Positions 42,811-50,544 of a stretch of DNA of 64,000 nucleotides are shown piece by piece. This DNA is from Sphingomonas sp. LT1P40 (GTDB lineage: Bacteria > Pseudomonadota > Alphaproteobacteria > Sphingomonadales > Sphingomonadaceae), in assembly GCF_036663835.1 (NCBI RefSeq), contig NZ_JAXOJT010000001.1:806001-870000 (forward strand). Direction: 5' to 3'. The position numbers were made by a program, and so were the translations under genes. How positions within the stretch are numbered: position 1 is the first letter of the stretch; every line of letters begins with the position of its first letter. The notes under the pieces are model-generated. The model saw only the letters and a program-made list of their open reading frames with translations. It ran no database searches and had not been told where the DNA came from.

Positions 42811-44162
42811 CGAGCATCCTGTGGTTTCGTCGCGACCTGCGCCTGGCCGATCAGGCCGCCCTGGTTGCAGCGGCGGCCGAGGGTCCGGTCGTGCCGGTCT
42901 ATATTCTGGACGACGAGACGCCGAAACATCGCGCGATGGGCGGGGCATCGCGCTGGTGGCTGCACCACAGTCTGCACTCGCTCGACGCCAGTCTGCGGGA
43001 GAGGGGATCGCGGCTGATCCTGCGGCGGGGTAAATCGGATGAGGTGCTGGCGGCACTTGCCGAGGAGAGCGGCGCGGATCGGGTGCATTGCATCCGGCAT
43101 TACGAGCCATGGTGGCGCAATGCCGAGCGCGCGGTCGCGAAGCGCGTGGAACTGGTGTGCCATGACGGGAACTATCTGGCGCCGCCGGGGTCGGTGACCA
43201 CCGGGGCGGGGGGGATGTACAAGATCTACACGCCGTTCTGGCGCGCGTTGAAGGAGCGGATGCCGCCAGCGAAGCCCGTGCGAGCGCCTAGGGATATTCC
43301 GGCACCGCCGCACTGGCCAAAATCCGACAAGCTGGCCGAATGGGGGTTGCTGCCGACCAAGCCCGACTGGGCGACCGGCTTTGCGAAGGAATGGACGCCG
43401 GGCGAGGCGGGCGCTCGGGCGCGGGTTGCGGCATTCGTGGATCGGGCGGATCGTTATGACCAGCGGCGAAATTTGCCGTCGGTCGAGGGCAGTTCGCGCA
43501 TGTCGCCGCATTTGCATTTTGGCGAGGTGTCACCCGGCTATGTATGGAGTCGCGTCGCCGATACGGGCGGGTCGGTCGACGTGTTTCTGAGCGAGCTGGG
43601 CTGGCGGGATTATGCGCAGAATGTGATCCTGCAATTCCCCGACTATGGCGCGAAGAATGCCCGCGACAAATTCGACGCGCTGCCGTGGCGGTCGAGCAAG
43701 GCCGAACTGCGCGCATGGCAGCAGGGGCGGACCGGCTATCCGATCGTCGATGCCGGGATGCGGCAGCTTTGGACGACGGGGTGGATGCATAATCGCGTGC
43801 GGATGATCGCGGCGTCGTTCCTGATCAAGCATCTGTTGATCGACTGGCGCGAGGGCGAGAAATGGTTCTGGGACACGCTGGTCGATGCCGATTACGGGTC
43901 GAACGCGGTCAACTGGCAGTGGACGTCGGGGACGGGCGTGGACAGCAACATGTTCGTGCGGATCATGGCCCCGTTGAGCCAGTCGGAGAAGTTCGACGCG
44001 GCGGGCTATATCCGTGAATGGGTGCCAGAGCTGGCGAAGCTGAGTGATGGCGTTATCCATGACCCGGACGAGCATGGCTGTCGTCCGCGCGATTATCCGG
44101 CCAAGATCATCGGGCATCGTGAGGCGCGGGAGCGCGCGTTGGCGGCGGCGCGGCACGTTTGA
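42807..44162 (+). CDS. phr: Deoxyribodipyrimidine photo-lyase
   Basis: A flavin-dependent DNA repair enzyme that splits cyclobutane pyrimidine dimers with blue light, 451 residues. The N-terminal photolyase domain begins TSILWFRRDLRLADQ. The C-terminal FAD domain contains YDQRRNLPSVEGSSRMSPHL, the Trp-rich stretch WRSSKAELRAWQQGRTG, WMHNRVRMIAASFL and WQWTSGTGVDSN. The start GTG at 42807 overlaps the previous stop. A class I CPD photolyase is most likely. Confidence 0.95.
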   Translation: MTSILWFRRDLRLADQAALVAAAAEGPVVPVYILDDETPKHRAMGGASRWWLHHSLHSLDASLRERGSRLILRRGKSDEVLAALAEESGADRVHCIRHYEPWWRNAERAVAKRVELVCHDGNYLAPPGSVTTGAGGMYKIYTPFWRALKERMPPAKPVRAPRDIPAPPHWPKSDKLAEWGLLPTKPDWATGFAKEWTPGEAGARARVAAFVDRADRYDQRRNLPSVEGSSRMSPHLHFGEVSPGYVWSRVADTGGSVDVFLSELGWRDYAQNVILQFPDYGAKNARDKFDALPWRSSKAELRAWQQGRTGYPIVDAGMRQLWTTGWMHNRVRMIAASFLIKHLLIDWREGEKWFWDTLVDADYGSNAVNWQWTSGTGVDSNMFVRIMAPLSQSEKFDAAGYIREWVPELAKLSDGVIHDPDEHGCRPRDYPAKIIGHREARERALAAARHV

Positions 44163-44202
44163 CCCTTGCCTGACTGAAGCCCGCGTGGTTTGTGCGCGCG
44201 GG

Positions 44203-45462
44203 ATGCACGGAACGGCACGAAACAGGGGCCGCCGGGACGGTCGGGGCGACGGCGCGGGGGCGTCAGGACAGGGAGTGCTCGCCGCGCTCCTGAGCCCGTT
44301 TCTGCACAAATTGCTCGACCGGATCGATAGCGGATTGGCGGAAGGCGCGATCGAGGCGACGTTGCCGGACGGCGCGCGGCGGCGGCTGGGCGGGCGGGAG
44401 CCGGGGCCGGTGGCGATCGTCGAGTTACGCAGCTGGCGGGCACTATGGCGGCTGGCGACGGGCGGATCGGTTGGGTGGTACGAGGCGTGGCAGGCGGGAG
44501 AATGGGCGAGTCCCGATCCGGTGCCGCTGTTCGACCTGTTCGTGCGCAACCGCGCGACACTGGGCGATGCGGGGCGAGCGCATGGCGTGACGCGGCTGGC
44601 GAAGCGCGTGTGGCACTGGCTGAACCGGAACGATCGCGAGCGGGCGCGGCGCAACATTGCCTATCACTATGACCTCGGGAACGATTTCTACGCGCCGTGG
44701 CTGGACCCGAGCATGACCTATTCCAGCGCGATCTTTGCCGCGCCGGACATGTCGATGCAGGCGGGGCAGGACGCGAAGCTGGCGGCGGTACTGGCGCGGA
44801 CGGCGACCGGGCCGGGGGATCGCATCCTGGAGATCGGGTGCGGTTGGGGTTCGTTTGCGGAGCTGGCAGCGCGCGAAGGGCGTGCGTTGCATGGCATAAC
44901 CTTGTCGGTCGAGCAGCAGGCGCATGTCGAGGCGCGGATGGCGGCGGCGGGGCTGGACGGGGTGACCGTCGGGCTGACCGATTATCGCGACGTGACCGGC
45001 GAATATGACGCGGTGGCGAGCATCGAAATGGTCGAAGCGGTGGGGGAGGCGTATTGGCCGGACTATTTGGCGACGATCGCCCGCGTGCTGAAGCCCGGCG
45101 GGCGGGCGGCGATCCAGTATATCGCAATCGACGATGCGATCTTTGAATCCTATGCGCGCAATGTCGATTTCATCCAGACCTATGTGTTTCCGGGCGGGAT
45201 GCTGCTTTCGGAAAGCCGGTTTCGGGCGATTGCGGCGGAGAATGGTCTGCGCTGGACGGACCGGCACGAGTTCGGGCTGGACTATGCCGAGACGTTGAAG
45301 CGGTGGCGCGAGACGTTCGATGCGGCGGTTGCCGAGGGGCGGTTGCCAGCGGAATTCGACCCGCATTTCATCGACTTCTGGCGATATTATCTGATGTATT
45401 GCGAAGGCGGGTTTCGCGGTGGCGGGATCTGGGTAGCACAGGTTACGCTGATAAAAGATTAG
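44203..45462 (+). CDS. cfa: Cyclopropane-fatty-acyl-phospholipid synthase
   Basis: A SAM-dependent enzyme that adds a methylene to cis double bonds of phospholipid acyl chains, 419 residues. An N-terminal lipid-binding part (ELRSWRALWRLATGGSVGWY, RARRNIAYHYDLGNDFYAPW) is followed by the SAM domain (EIGCGWGSFAELAAREG, EMVEAVGEAYWPDY). YCEGGFRGGGI ends the active-site region. The ATG at 44203 is the first after the photolyase stop; a GTG at 44185 is an alternative. It is followed 11 nt later by a serine hydrolase gene. Confidence 0.92.
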   Translation: MHGTARNRGRRDGRGDGAGASGQGVLAALLSPFLHKLLDRIDSGLAEGAIEATLPDGARRRLGGREPGPVAIVELRSWRALWRLATGGSVGWYEAWQAGEWASPDPVPLFDLFVRNRATLGDAGRAHGVTRLAKRVWHWLNRNDRERARRNIAYHYDLGNDFYAPWLDPSMTYSSAIFAAPDMSMQAGQDAKLAAVLARTATGPGDRILEIGCGWGSFAELAAREGRALHGITLSVEQQAHVEARMAAAGLDGVTVGLTDYRDVTGEYDAVASIEMVEAVGEAYWPDYLATIARVLKPGGRAAIQYIAIDDAIFESYARNVDFIQTYVFPGGMLLSESRFRAIAAENGLRWTDRHEFGLDYAETLKRWRETFDAAVAEGRLPAEFDPHFIDFWRYYLMYCEGGFRGGGIWVAQVTLIKD

Positions 45463-45473
45463 GGAGAGCGGTG

Positions 45474-46637
45474 ATGCGGGCGATCGGGATTGTGCTAGGC
45501 GCGCTGGCGCTGTGGGGATGTGCGCCGACACCGAAGATGACCGCACCGGAAGCTCCCGCCGCGCAGGACGAAGCGCGGTTGCGTCAAGTGGGCGCAGCGG
45601 TGTTGTTCTGGTCGCAGGAGGAGCGGCTGCGCAATTTCCCGGCGATGGAGAAGATCTTCCCTGGCAATGTGGTGAAGGCCGGGGGCAGGGTGAAGCCGTT
45701 GCCCGATGGCGTGCCATTGCCGATAGCGGCGACCGAGGTTGAGGCGTTCATGGCGGCGCAGAATGTCGCGGGCCTGCTGGTGCTTCAGGACGGCAAGGTA
45801 CGGCTGGAGCGATACGCGCTGGGCTATTCGCGCGAGGGGCGCTGGACGAGCTTTTCGGTGGCGAAGTCGGTGACGTCGACGCTGGTCGGCGCGGCGATCC
45901 GGGACGGGTATATCAAGTCGCTGGACGAGCCGGTAACGAAGTATATCCCCGATCTGGCCGGGGCGGGCTATGACGGGGTGACGATCCGGCAGATCCTGAC
46001 GATGACGTCCGGCGTGCGCTGGAACGAGGATTATACCGACCCCAACAGCGATGTGGCGCGGATGTTTGCGGAGGCGGTGCTGGCGGGGGCGGACCCGACC
46101 GTCGCCTATATGCGCAAGCTGCCACGGATGGACGCGCCGGGGACGAAGTTCGTCTACAAGACCGGCGAGACGAACCTGAGCGGCGTGCTGGTGCGGCGGG
46201 CGACGGGCAGGAAGCTGGCCGATTATCTGAGCGAGAAGGTTTGGCAGCGCTATGGCATGGAGCGCGATGCGTTCTGGATGACCGATACCAGCGGTGGCGA
46301 AGTCAGCGGGTGCTGCCTGTCGGTGTCGCTGCGGGACTATGCGCGGATCGGGCAGATGGCGCTGGAGGGCGGCGCGGGGATCGTGCCGGACGGGTGGTTT
46401 GCCGATGCGACACGGACGCATGCGACGTTCCCCGGCGGCGGCTATGGCTATCAATGGTGGACTATGCCGGGTGGGGTCTATGCGGCACAGGGGATTTTCG
46501 GGCAGGTGATTATGGTCGATCCGGCAAGCAAGCTAGTGATGGTGGCGAGCAGCGCGTGGCCGAAGGCGACCGATCGGGCGATGGCGCAGGACCGACAAGC
46601 GTTTGCGTTGAAGGTGCTGGCGGCGGCGAAGAAATAA
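45474..46637 (+). CDS. Beta-lactamase-fold serine hydrolase, lipoprotein
   Basis: A 387-residue penicillin-binding-like hydrolase. The signal ends in lipobox LWGC (Cys16). The catalytic tetrad is Ser128-Val-Ala-Lys131 (SFSVAKSVTST). KTGETNLSG occupies the YxN-like position, and GGYGYQWWTMPGG is near the third motif. GGGAGAGCGGTG precedes the ATG, 11 nt after the cfa stop. It resembles 6-aminohexanoate-dimer hydrolase-type enzymes more than beta-lactamases; the substrate is unknown. Confidence 0.88.
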   Translation: MRAIGIVLGALALWGCAPTPKMTAPEAPAAQDEARLRQVGAAVLFWSQEERLRNFPAMEKIFPGNVVKAGGRVKPLPDGVPLPIAATEVEAFMAAQNVAGLLVLQDGKVRLERYALGYSREGRWTSFSVAKSVTSTLVGAAIRDGYIKSLDEPVTKYIPDLAGAGYDGVTIRQILTMTSGVRWNEDYTDPNSDVARMFAEAVLAGADPTVAYMRKLPRMDAPGTKFVYKTGETNLSGVLVRRATGRKLADYLSEKVWQRYGMERDAFWMTDTSGGEVSGCCLSVSLRDYARIGQMALEGGAGIVPDGWFADATRTHATFPGGGYGYQWWTMPGGVYAAQGIFGQVIMVDPASKLVMVASSAWPKATDRAMAQDRQAFALKVLAAAKK

Positions 46638-46649
46638 ATGCCGACCTGT

Positions 46650-46709
46650 CCTCACCCTTCCGGCGCTCCGCGCCTCCCTCCCTCTCCCAAGGGGAGAGGG
46701 ATTTAGTTT
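46650..46709. repeat. REP-type repeat overlapping a gene end
   Basis: TCCTCACCCTTCCGGCGCTC followed by a CCCTCTCCC/GGGAGAGGG stem, as in the in-frame copy at 12395-12455. It runs past the end of the GyrI-like gene: the TAA stop of that gene (46703-46705, minus strand) falls inside its right edge. It also lies just after the serine hydrolase on the plus strand. Confidence 0.8.
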
Positions 46710-47167
46710 GTCGCCACCGGAACCCAGATTTCGACCGGGCCGCTGGCCATGACGGGGTCGAAGCTTTCGCCGTAGCGCTCGAACCGGGGGCCGGGGGCGA
46801 GGCGGTTGGCGGGGAGCCAGTCGGTCAGGATTTTCGGCCAGAGCGCGCGCATGTCGCGGACATGGCCGTCATGGGCGAATACGGCATAGTGAGTGGCGGG
46901 GATGTCGATGGCATCCCTCCCGCTGGGTAGCGGGTCCGGCAGGGCGATCTCGACGCCGGTGAGGTAGTCGAAGCGGTCCTGCCCCGGATGGGCGTGATCG
47001 CCGCAGAACACGCCATATGCCACCTGCGACCGCTGGCCGGGGATCGGGCCGAGTCCGATCAGTTCGATCCATTGCTTCCGCGTCGTCTCAGCAAGCTTGG
47101 CGGCGATATGCGTGCGGCGAAGGCCAGCAATGCGCAGCGGTCCACCGCGCTGGAACCGTGGCGTCAT
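46703..47167 (-). CDS. GyrI-like small-molecule binding protein
   Basis: A 154-residue stand-alone effector-binding (GyrI-like/AraC effector) domain with no DNA-binding part. Typical segments are LRRTHIAAKLAETTRKQWIE, YGVFCGDHAHPGQDRFDYL and DIPATHYAVFAHDGHVRDM. The start overlaps the coiled-coil gene stop by 4 nt (ATGA), so it is probably translated with it. Related domains bind drugs or inhibit gyrase; no target can be assigned here. Confidence 0.85.
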   Translation of the reverse strand: MTPRFQRGGPLRIAGLRRTHIAAKLAETTRKQWIELIGLGPIPGQRSQVAYGVFCGDHAHPGQDRFDYLTGVEIALPDPLPSGRDAIDIPATHYAVFAHDGHVRDMRALWPKILTDWLPANRLAPGPRFERYGESFDPVMASGPVEIWVPVATN

Positions 47168-49464
47168 GCCCGCAGGCGCTCGATCGCTTGAGCCAGAGCG
47201 ACGTAGAGCTTGCCCATGTCGGAGGACAGCAGGGTGACGCCGAGCGGGGAGCCGTCACGCAGGGCCAGCACCTGGCGCAACATCGCCTCGAAATCATGGA
47301 TGTAGCGGTTGACCTGTTCGCGAAACTGAGGGTCGCCGTCGTAGAGCGAGGCGACTTCGCGGGCCTCGCCATTGTCGAGCAGGCGGACGGCGCGGCGGGT
47401 GAAGACGCCGCGGTCGCCCTTCAGATACGCGGCCCAGGCGCTGTCGGACACTTCGTGAGCGAAGGATTTGGTGATGTCGATCGAGGCGGAGTTCAGCGCC
47501 TCGACAAGCAGCGACACGCGGCGCGCGAAATTGTCGCGGTCGGCGGTTTCGCGCTCGGTGCGCGCTTCCTCGATCCGGCGCTCGACGGTGGCGGAGGCTT
47601 CGCCGATGGTGAGCATCTGTTGCGTCAGGCGTTCGGAGGCGCGAGTGGCGGCGTTGACGGCGCCCTCCGCGACTTCGCCAAGTTCGACCAGCTGGTGGCG
47701 GACGCTCGCGTCGATGGCGCGGCGCATTGCGGCGGTGCTGGCATCCTCCAGCTGGCGGCTGGCTTCGGGGACGAGGGTGGCGAGTGTGTTCCGCGCCTGA
47801 TCCGCAGCGGCAGATGCGGTTTCGCGGATGCGGAGCAGGGCGTCGACCAATTGCGGCGCGGCGTCCTCGGCAAAGCGCATGGTGTTGGCGATGGTGCGAT
47901 CGACGATTGCCTCCAGCTCCTCGGTCTTGTCATGGCCCGAGTCGAGCGTTTCGAGCAACGATGCCTGCGTCTTGGCGAGGGTGTCGCGCTGTTTGGCGAC
48001 GACGTCGGCGATCGCCTCGATCGCGTCGTGCGTGCTTTCGGCGGCGGTGACGAGGGCGAGGAGTTCGGGCTTGGCCCCGGCGATGACGGTGCGGGTGGTG
48101 CCGATGCGCTTTTCGAGCCGGACCAGCGCGTCGGGCATGGTCTCGTCGATTTCGCGGGCCGAGGCGTCGAGCGCGGTGAGCAATTCCTCGGCGGTGGCGA
48201 TGACCTGACGGGCATTGTGCTCGCCGATCTTGAGCGTTTCGGACATCGCGGTTGCCGATCCGTCAAGCGCGCTGATCGAGGCGGCGAGCGCCTGCGTGCG
48301 CTCCATCCCGGCGGTGTGGAGCGACGCCAACTGGCCGTCAGCCTGGGCAATGCCGCCGGTGACGCTGGCCAGCATGATGTCGATGCGGGTTTGTTCTTCA
48401 CCCAGTCGTTCGGCGATGCGGCCGATTGTGTCCTCGACACTGGCGATGCGGGTGCCGACGGTGTCGATACTGTCGCGCCCGGCCTTGTCCAGAGCGGCCT
48501 GATTGGCGGCGAGCATGGCCAGCATCGCTTCGCCCTGAGTCGCGATGCCCTTGCGTGCTTCGTCGACGGCGTTGGCGGTGCGGTCGAGCATGGTGTCGAC
48601 GGTGGTCGACATCTGGTCGGCGACTGCCTCCAGCCGCGTTCCGGCGGTTTCGCTGGTCGCTTCCATCTTGGCGATGTGCGCGGCGAGGCGTTGCGCGGCA
48701 CCCCCGGCGACTTCGTCGGCGGTGCGACCGCGTTCGGCGAGGGCGGCAAGCTGGGCGTCGAGGGCCGAGGCGTGCTCACCCGCTTTCAGTCCGGCGCTGT
48801 CCAGCGTCGCGGCCATGCCGGACATCTGGTCGTGCGCTTTGGGAAGCGAGGCGAGGATGATGCCGACACTTTTTTCGGCGGTGGTCGCGCTTTCGACGAG
48901 GGTTTTCGCGCTGGCGTCGATCGAGCGGGCCTCGGCGGCCATGCCATTGGAGACGGCCTGAAGCCGTTCGGCGGCACCGTCGCCCATCGCCATCAATGCG
49001 GTGGTCTGCGCGGCGAGGGCGGCGCGGTTTTCCTCGATCTTGCGCGAGAGCGTGGCGACGACGCGTTCGAGGCTGGCGGCTTCATCGCGCATCGAGCGGG
49101 CGGTCGAGCCGAAGCGGCGGGCCTCGGCGCGGCTGCTGCGGCGGGCGAGCAGCCATAGGATGCCGATGAGGGCGGGGGGGACGCACAAAGCGGCGATGAG
49201 TTGAACGAGTTCGACGGGAGGCAGGGTGGTGGTCGTCAGGACGGGCTGAAGCAGCCAGCCCATGACGCCGAACCAGGCGACGGTCAGGCCGATAGCGAGG
49301 AGGGGGACGCCCCATTCGCGCGGGGCAGGGGCGGGCTCGTCGTTCGCGTCCTCCGCCGGATCATAGGCCGGATGCGCGGCCGATGTCGGCACCGGTTCCT
49401 CGACGAGCATAAGCCCGTCATCCTCGACGGCGGTCAGGCCAGTCAGTTTCGTTCCCCCGTTCAT
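47164..49464 (-). CDS. 766-residue membrane-anchored coiled-coil protein
   Basis: An acidic N-terminal cytoplasmic tail (residues 1-48) is followed by two transmembrane helices (about 50-72 and 84-107). A long Ala/Glu/Thr-rich helical region with heptad patterns follows (residues about 115-640). It ends in a compact conserved-looking domain (about 650-766: SFAHEVSDSAWAAYLKGDRG, VFTRRAVRLLDNGEAREVAS). The layout resembles the alphaproteobacterial polarity protein TipN, but homology is unproven. The GyrI-like gene follows with a 4-nt overlap. Function unknown; a role in polarity or cell division is one possibility. Confidence 0.78.
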   Translation of the reverse strand: MNGGTKLTGLTAVEDDGLMLVEEPVPTSAAHPAYDPAEDANDEPAPAPREWGVPLLAIGLTVAWFGVMGWLLQPVLTTTTLPPVELVQLIAALCVPPALIGILWLLARRSSRAEARRFGSTARSMRDEAASLERVVATLSRKIEENRAALAAQTTALMAMGDGAAERLQAVSNGMAAEARSIDASAKTLVESATTAEKSVGIILASLPKAHDQMSGMAATLDSAGLKAGEHASALDAQLAALAERGRTADEVAGGAAQRLAAHIAKMEATSETAGTRLEAVADQMSTTVDTMLDRTANAVDEARKGIATQGEAMLAMLAANQAALDKAGRDSIDTVGTRIASVEDTIGRIAERLGEEQTRIDIMLASVTGGIAQADGQLASLHTAGMERTQALAASISALDGSATAMSETLKIGEHNARQVIATAEELLTALDASAREIDETMPDALVRLEKRIGTTRTVIAGAKPELLALVTAAESTHDAIEAIADVVAKQRDTLAKTQASLLETLDSGHDKTEELEAIVDRTIANTMRFAEDAAPQLVDALLRIRETASAAADQARNTLATLVPEASRQLEDASTAAMRRAIDASVRHQLVELGEVAEGAVNAATRASERLTQQMLTIGEASATVERRIEEARTERETADRDNFARRVSLLVEALNSASIDITKSFAHEVSDSAWAAYLKGDRGVFTRRAVRLLDNGEAREVASLYDGDPQFREQVNRYIHDFEAMLRQVLALRDGSPLGVTLLSSDMGKLYVALAQAIERLRA

Positions 49465-49545
49465 TGTCCCGGTTTAGCACGGTTCGCGGCACAAGGAATA
49501 GCGCCGCGAAACGAGTCGTTAAGCACGCGATTTTACAAGCGGGGC

Positions 49546-49839
49546 ATGGCGTATGATCCCGGTGCAATCGATGCGACTCTGGCGGCGGCGGTGGGCGATG
49601 AGCCCGGCCTGATCGCGGAGCTTCGTGAAGCGTTTCTCGACAGTGCGAAGCGTGGCCTGTCCGCGCTGAACGATGCCGACGACCCCGAGGGGTGGCGCGG
49701 CGCGGCATTGCGGCTGAAGGGGCTGGCGGCGAGTTTCGGCGCGGTGCGGCTGATGGCGTTGGCACAGGAAGCGGCGGATGCGCAGGCGGGCGATCGCGGC
49801 GTGATGCGCAAGCTGGAGCGGGCGGTCGAGCGGCTGTAG
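49546..49839 (+). CDS. Degenerate Hpt-domain-like protein
   Basis: A 97-residue helical protein resembling a histidine phosphotransfer (Hpt) domain. The region that normally reads AHxLKG here reads ALRLKGLAASFGA, so residue 55, the phospho-histidine position, is leucine. The surrounding pattern (LKG, then ASFGA and LAQEAADAQ) is otherwise Hpt-like. It cannot accept a phosphoryl group at that site and may instead bind or inhibit a kinase or response regulator. It diverges from the coiled-coil gene. The ATG at 49546 is preceded by AAGCGGGGC. Confidence 0.7.
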   Translation: MAYDPGAIDATLAAAVGDEPGLIAELREAFLDSAKRGLSALNDADDPEGWRGAALRLKGLAASFGAVRLMALAQEAADAQAGDRGVMRKLERAVERL

Positions 49840-49843
49840 TCGC

Positions 49844-49901
49844 CGGAAAGTCTCAAAGGTCACACCTGCTTTCGCGGGCTGACGACGTTGACAGTCTTGA
49901 C
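49844..49901 (+). repeat. Two-part non-coding repeat, copy 2
   Basis: CGGAAAGTCTCAAAGGTCA (49844-49862) and CGTTGACAGTCTTGAC (49886-49901) repeat the pair seen at 8706-8724 and 8776-8791. The gap between the two blocks is 23 nt here and 51 nt there. It starts 4 nt after the Hpt-like stop. Confidence 0.6.
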
Positions 49902-50059
49902 ATTTATGGCGTGTTGTCACGCGATGGTGTCAAGCGGCGTGGATCGACGGTTTCAAAGAGCGGCGGCGAGTTAAGCGGTTGAAATCCAACATTTCAAGGT
50001 GTTGGATTGGTGCTGGTTGATGACACCGCCTTGCCCTTCATTTGATGCGAGGAAGAAGA

Positions 50060-50173
50060 AGCTGGGTCCCGGGTCAAGCCCGGGATGACGAAGGGTGTGG
50101 GTGCGCTGAGAACTTATCGGGTTGCATTGGCATCCCCCTTGTCGTCACCCCGGCCTTGAGCCGGGGCCTAGCT
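50060..50173. repeat. Family C repeat pair downstream of GIY-YIG gene
   Basis: A 31-nt arm at 50060-50090 (AGCTGGGTCCCGGGTCAAGC and 11 more) faces a diverged inverted arm at 50143-50173 (CGTCACCCCGGCCTTGAGCC and 11 more). The arm type and GTCACCCCGGG core are shared with 51914-51993 and 63186-63266. The first arm is identical to 50495-50525 on the other side of the GIY-YIG gene. Confidence 0.8.
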
Positions 50174-50177
50174 GCCT

Positions 50178-50477
50178 TCACGCCAGTTCGTCATAGAGAT
50201 CGCGCCAGTCGGGATTCCCCCGCTTGATCAGCTCGAATTTCCATTCTCGACGCCAGCGTTTCACCCGCTTTTCATGCTCGACGCAGGCGACGATGTCGTC
50301 GCCGCGTTCGGCCCAGACGAGGCGAGTCAGGCCGTGTTTCGCGCAAAAGTCGGACCCCTCGCCATTGCGGTGTTGGTGAACACGAGCTGCGATGTGTGAG
50401 GTCACACCGACATACATCGTGCCGCGATAGCGGTTGGCCATGATGTAAACCCAGCCGCCCTGTGGTTCCCGATCCAT
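50178..50477 (-). CDS. GIY-YIG nuclease family protein
   Basis: A small stand-alone GIY-YIG domain (99 residues). The signature reads VYIMANRYRGTMYVGVT (residues 10-26), followed by the catalytic Arg region (ARVHQHRNGE) and a Glu in CVEHEKRVKRW. No other domain is present. The gene is bracketed by identical 31-nt repeat arms (50060-50090 and 50495-50525). Small GIY-YIG proteins of this type (UPF0213/YhbQ-like) have no settled function; the repeat flanks hint at mobility. Confidence 0.92.
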   Translation of the reverse strand: MDREPQGGWVYIMANRYRGTMYVGVTSHIAARVHQHRNGEGSDFCAKHGLTRLVWAERGDDIVACVEHEKRVKRWRREWKFELIKRGNPDWRDLYDELA

Positions 50478-50494
50478 CGGTCGATGGAAGTAGA

Positions 50495-50525
50495 AGCTGG
50501 GTCCCGGGTCAAGCCCGGGATGACG
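50495..50525. repeat. Family C repeat arm upstream of GIY-YIG gene
   Basis: Identical over 31 nt and in the same orientation to 50060-50090. The similarity extends a few nt further on both sides (GGAAGNAGAAG before, GACGANAGG after). It ends 17 nt before the GIY-YIG start codon on the minus strand and lies just after the VWA gene stop. Confidence 0.85.
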
Positions 50526-50544
50526 ATAGGTTGGGTAAGGTTGA

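Larger units (their letters stand above)
49840..50177. other. 338-nt intergenic stretch made of repeats
   Basis: No gene is seen. The left part holds the second copy of the two-part motif (49844-49901). The middle (49980-50030) contains a short AACATTTCAAGGTGTTGGA-type inverted repeat. The right part holds family C arms (50060-50090, 50143-50173). The stretch ends 4 nt before the GIY-YIG stop codon. Confidence 0.55.

Noticed and set aside
47017..49158. 713-codon open frame on the plus strand
   Set aside because: It is the antisense of the coiled-coil gene and Gly/Ala/Asp-rich without motifs.
50060..50525. Possible CRISPR-like direct repeats
   Set aside because: Only two direct copies, 435 nt apart, with a gene between them; no spacer array and no cas genes.
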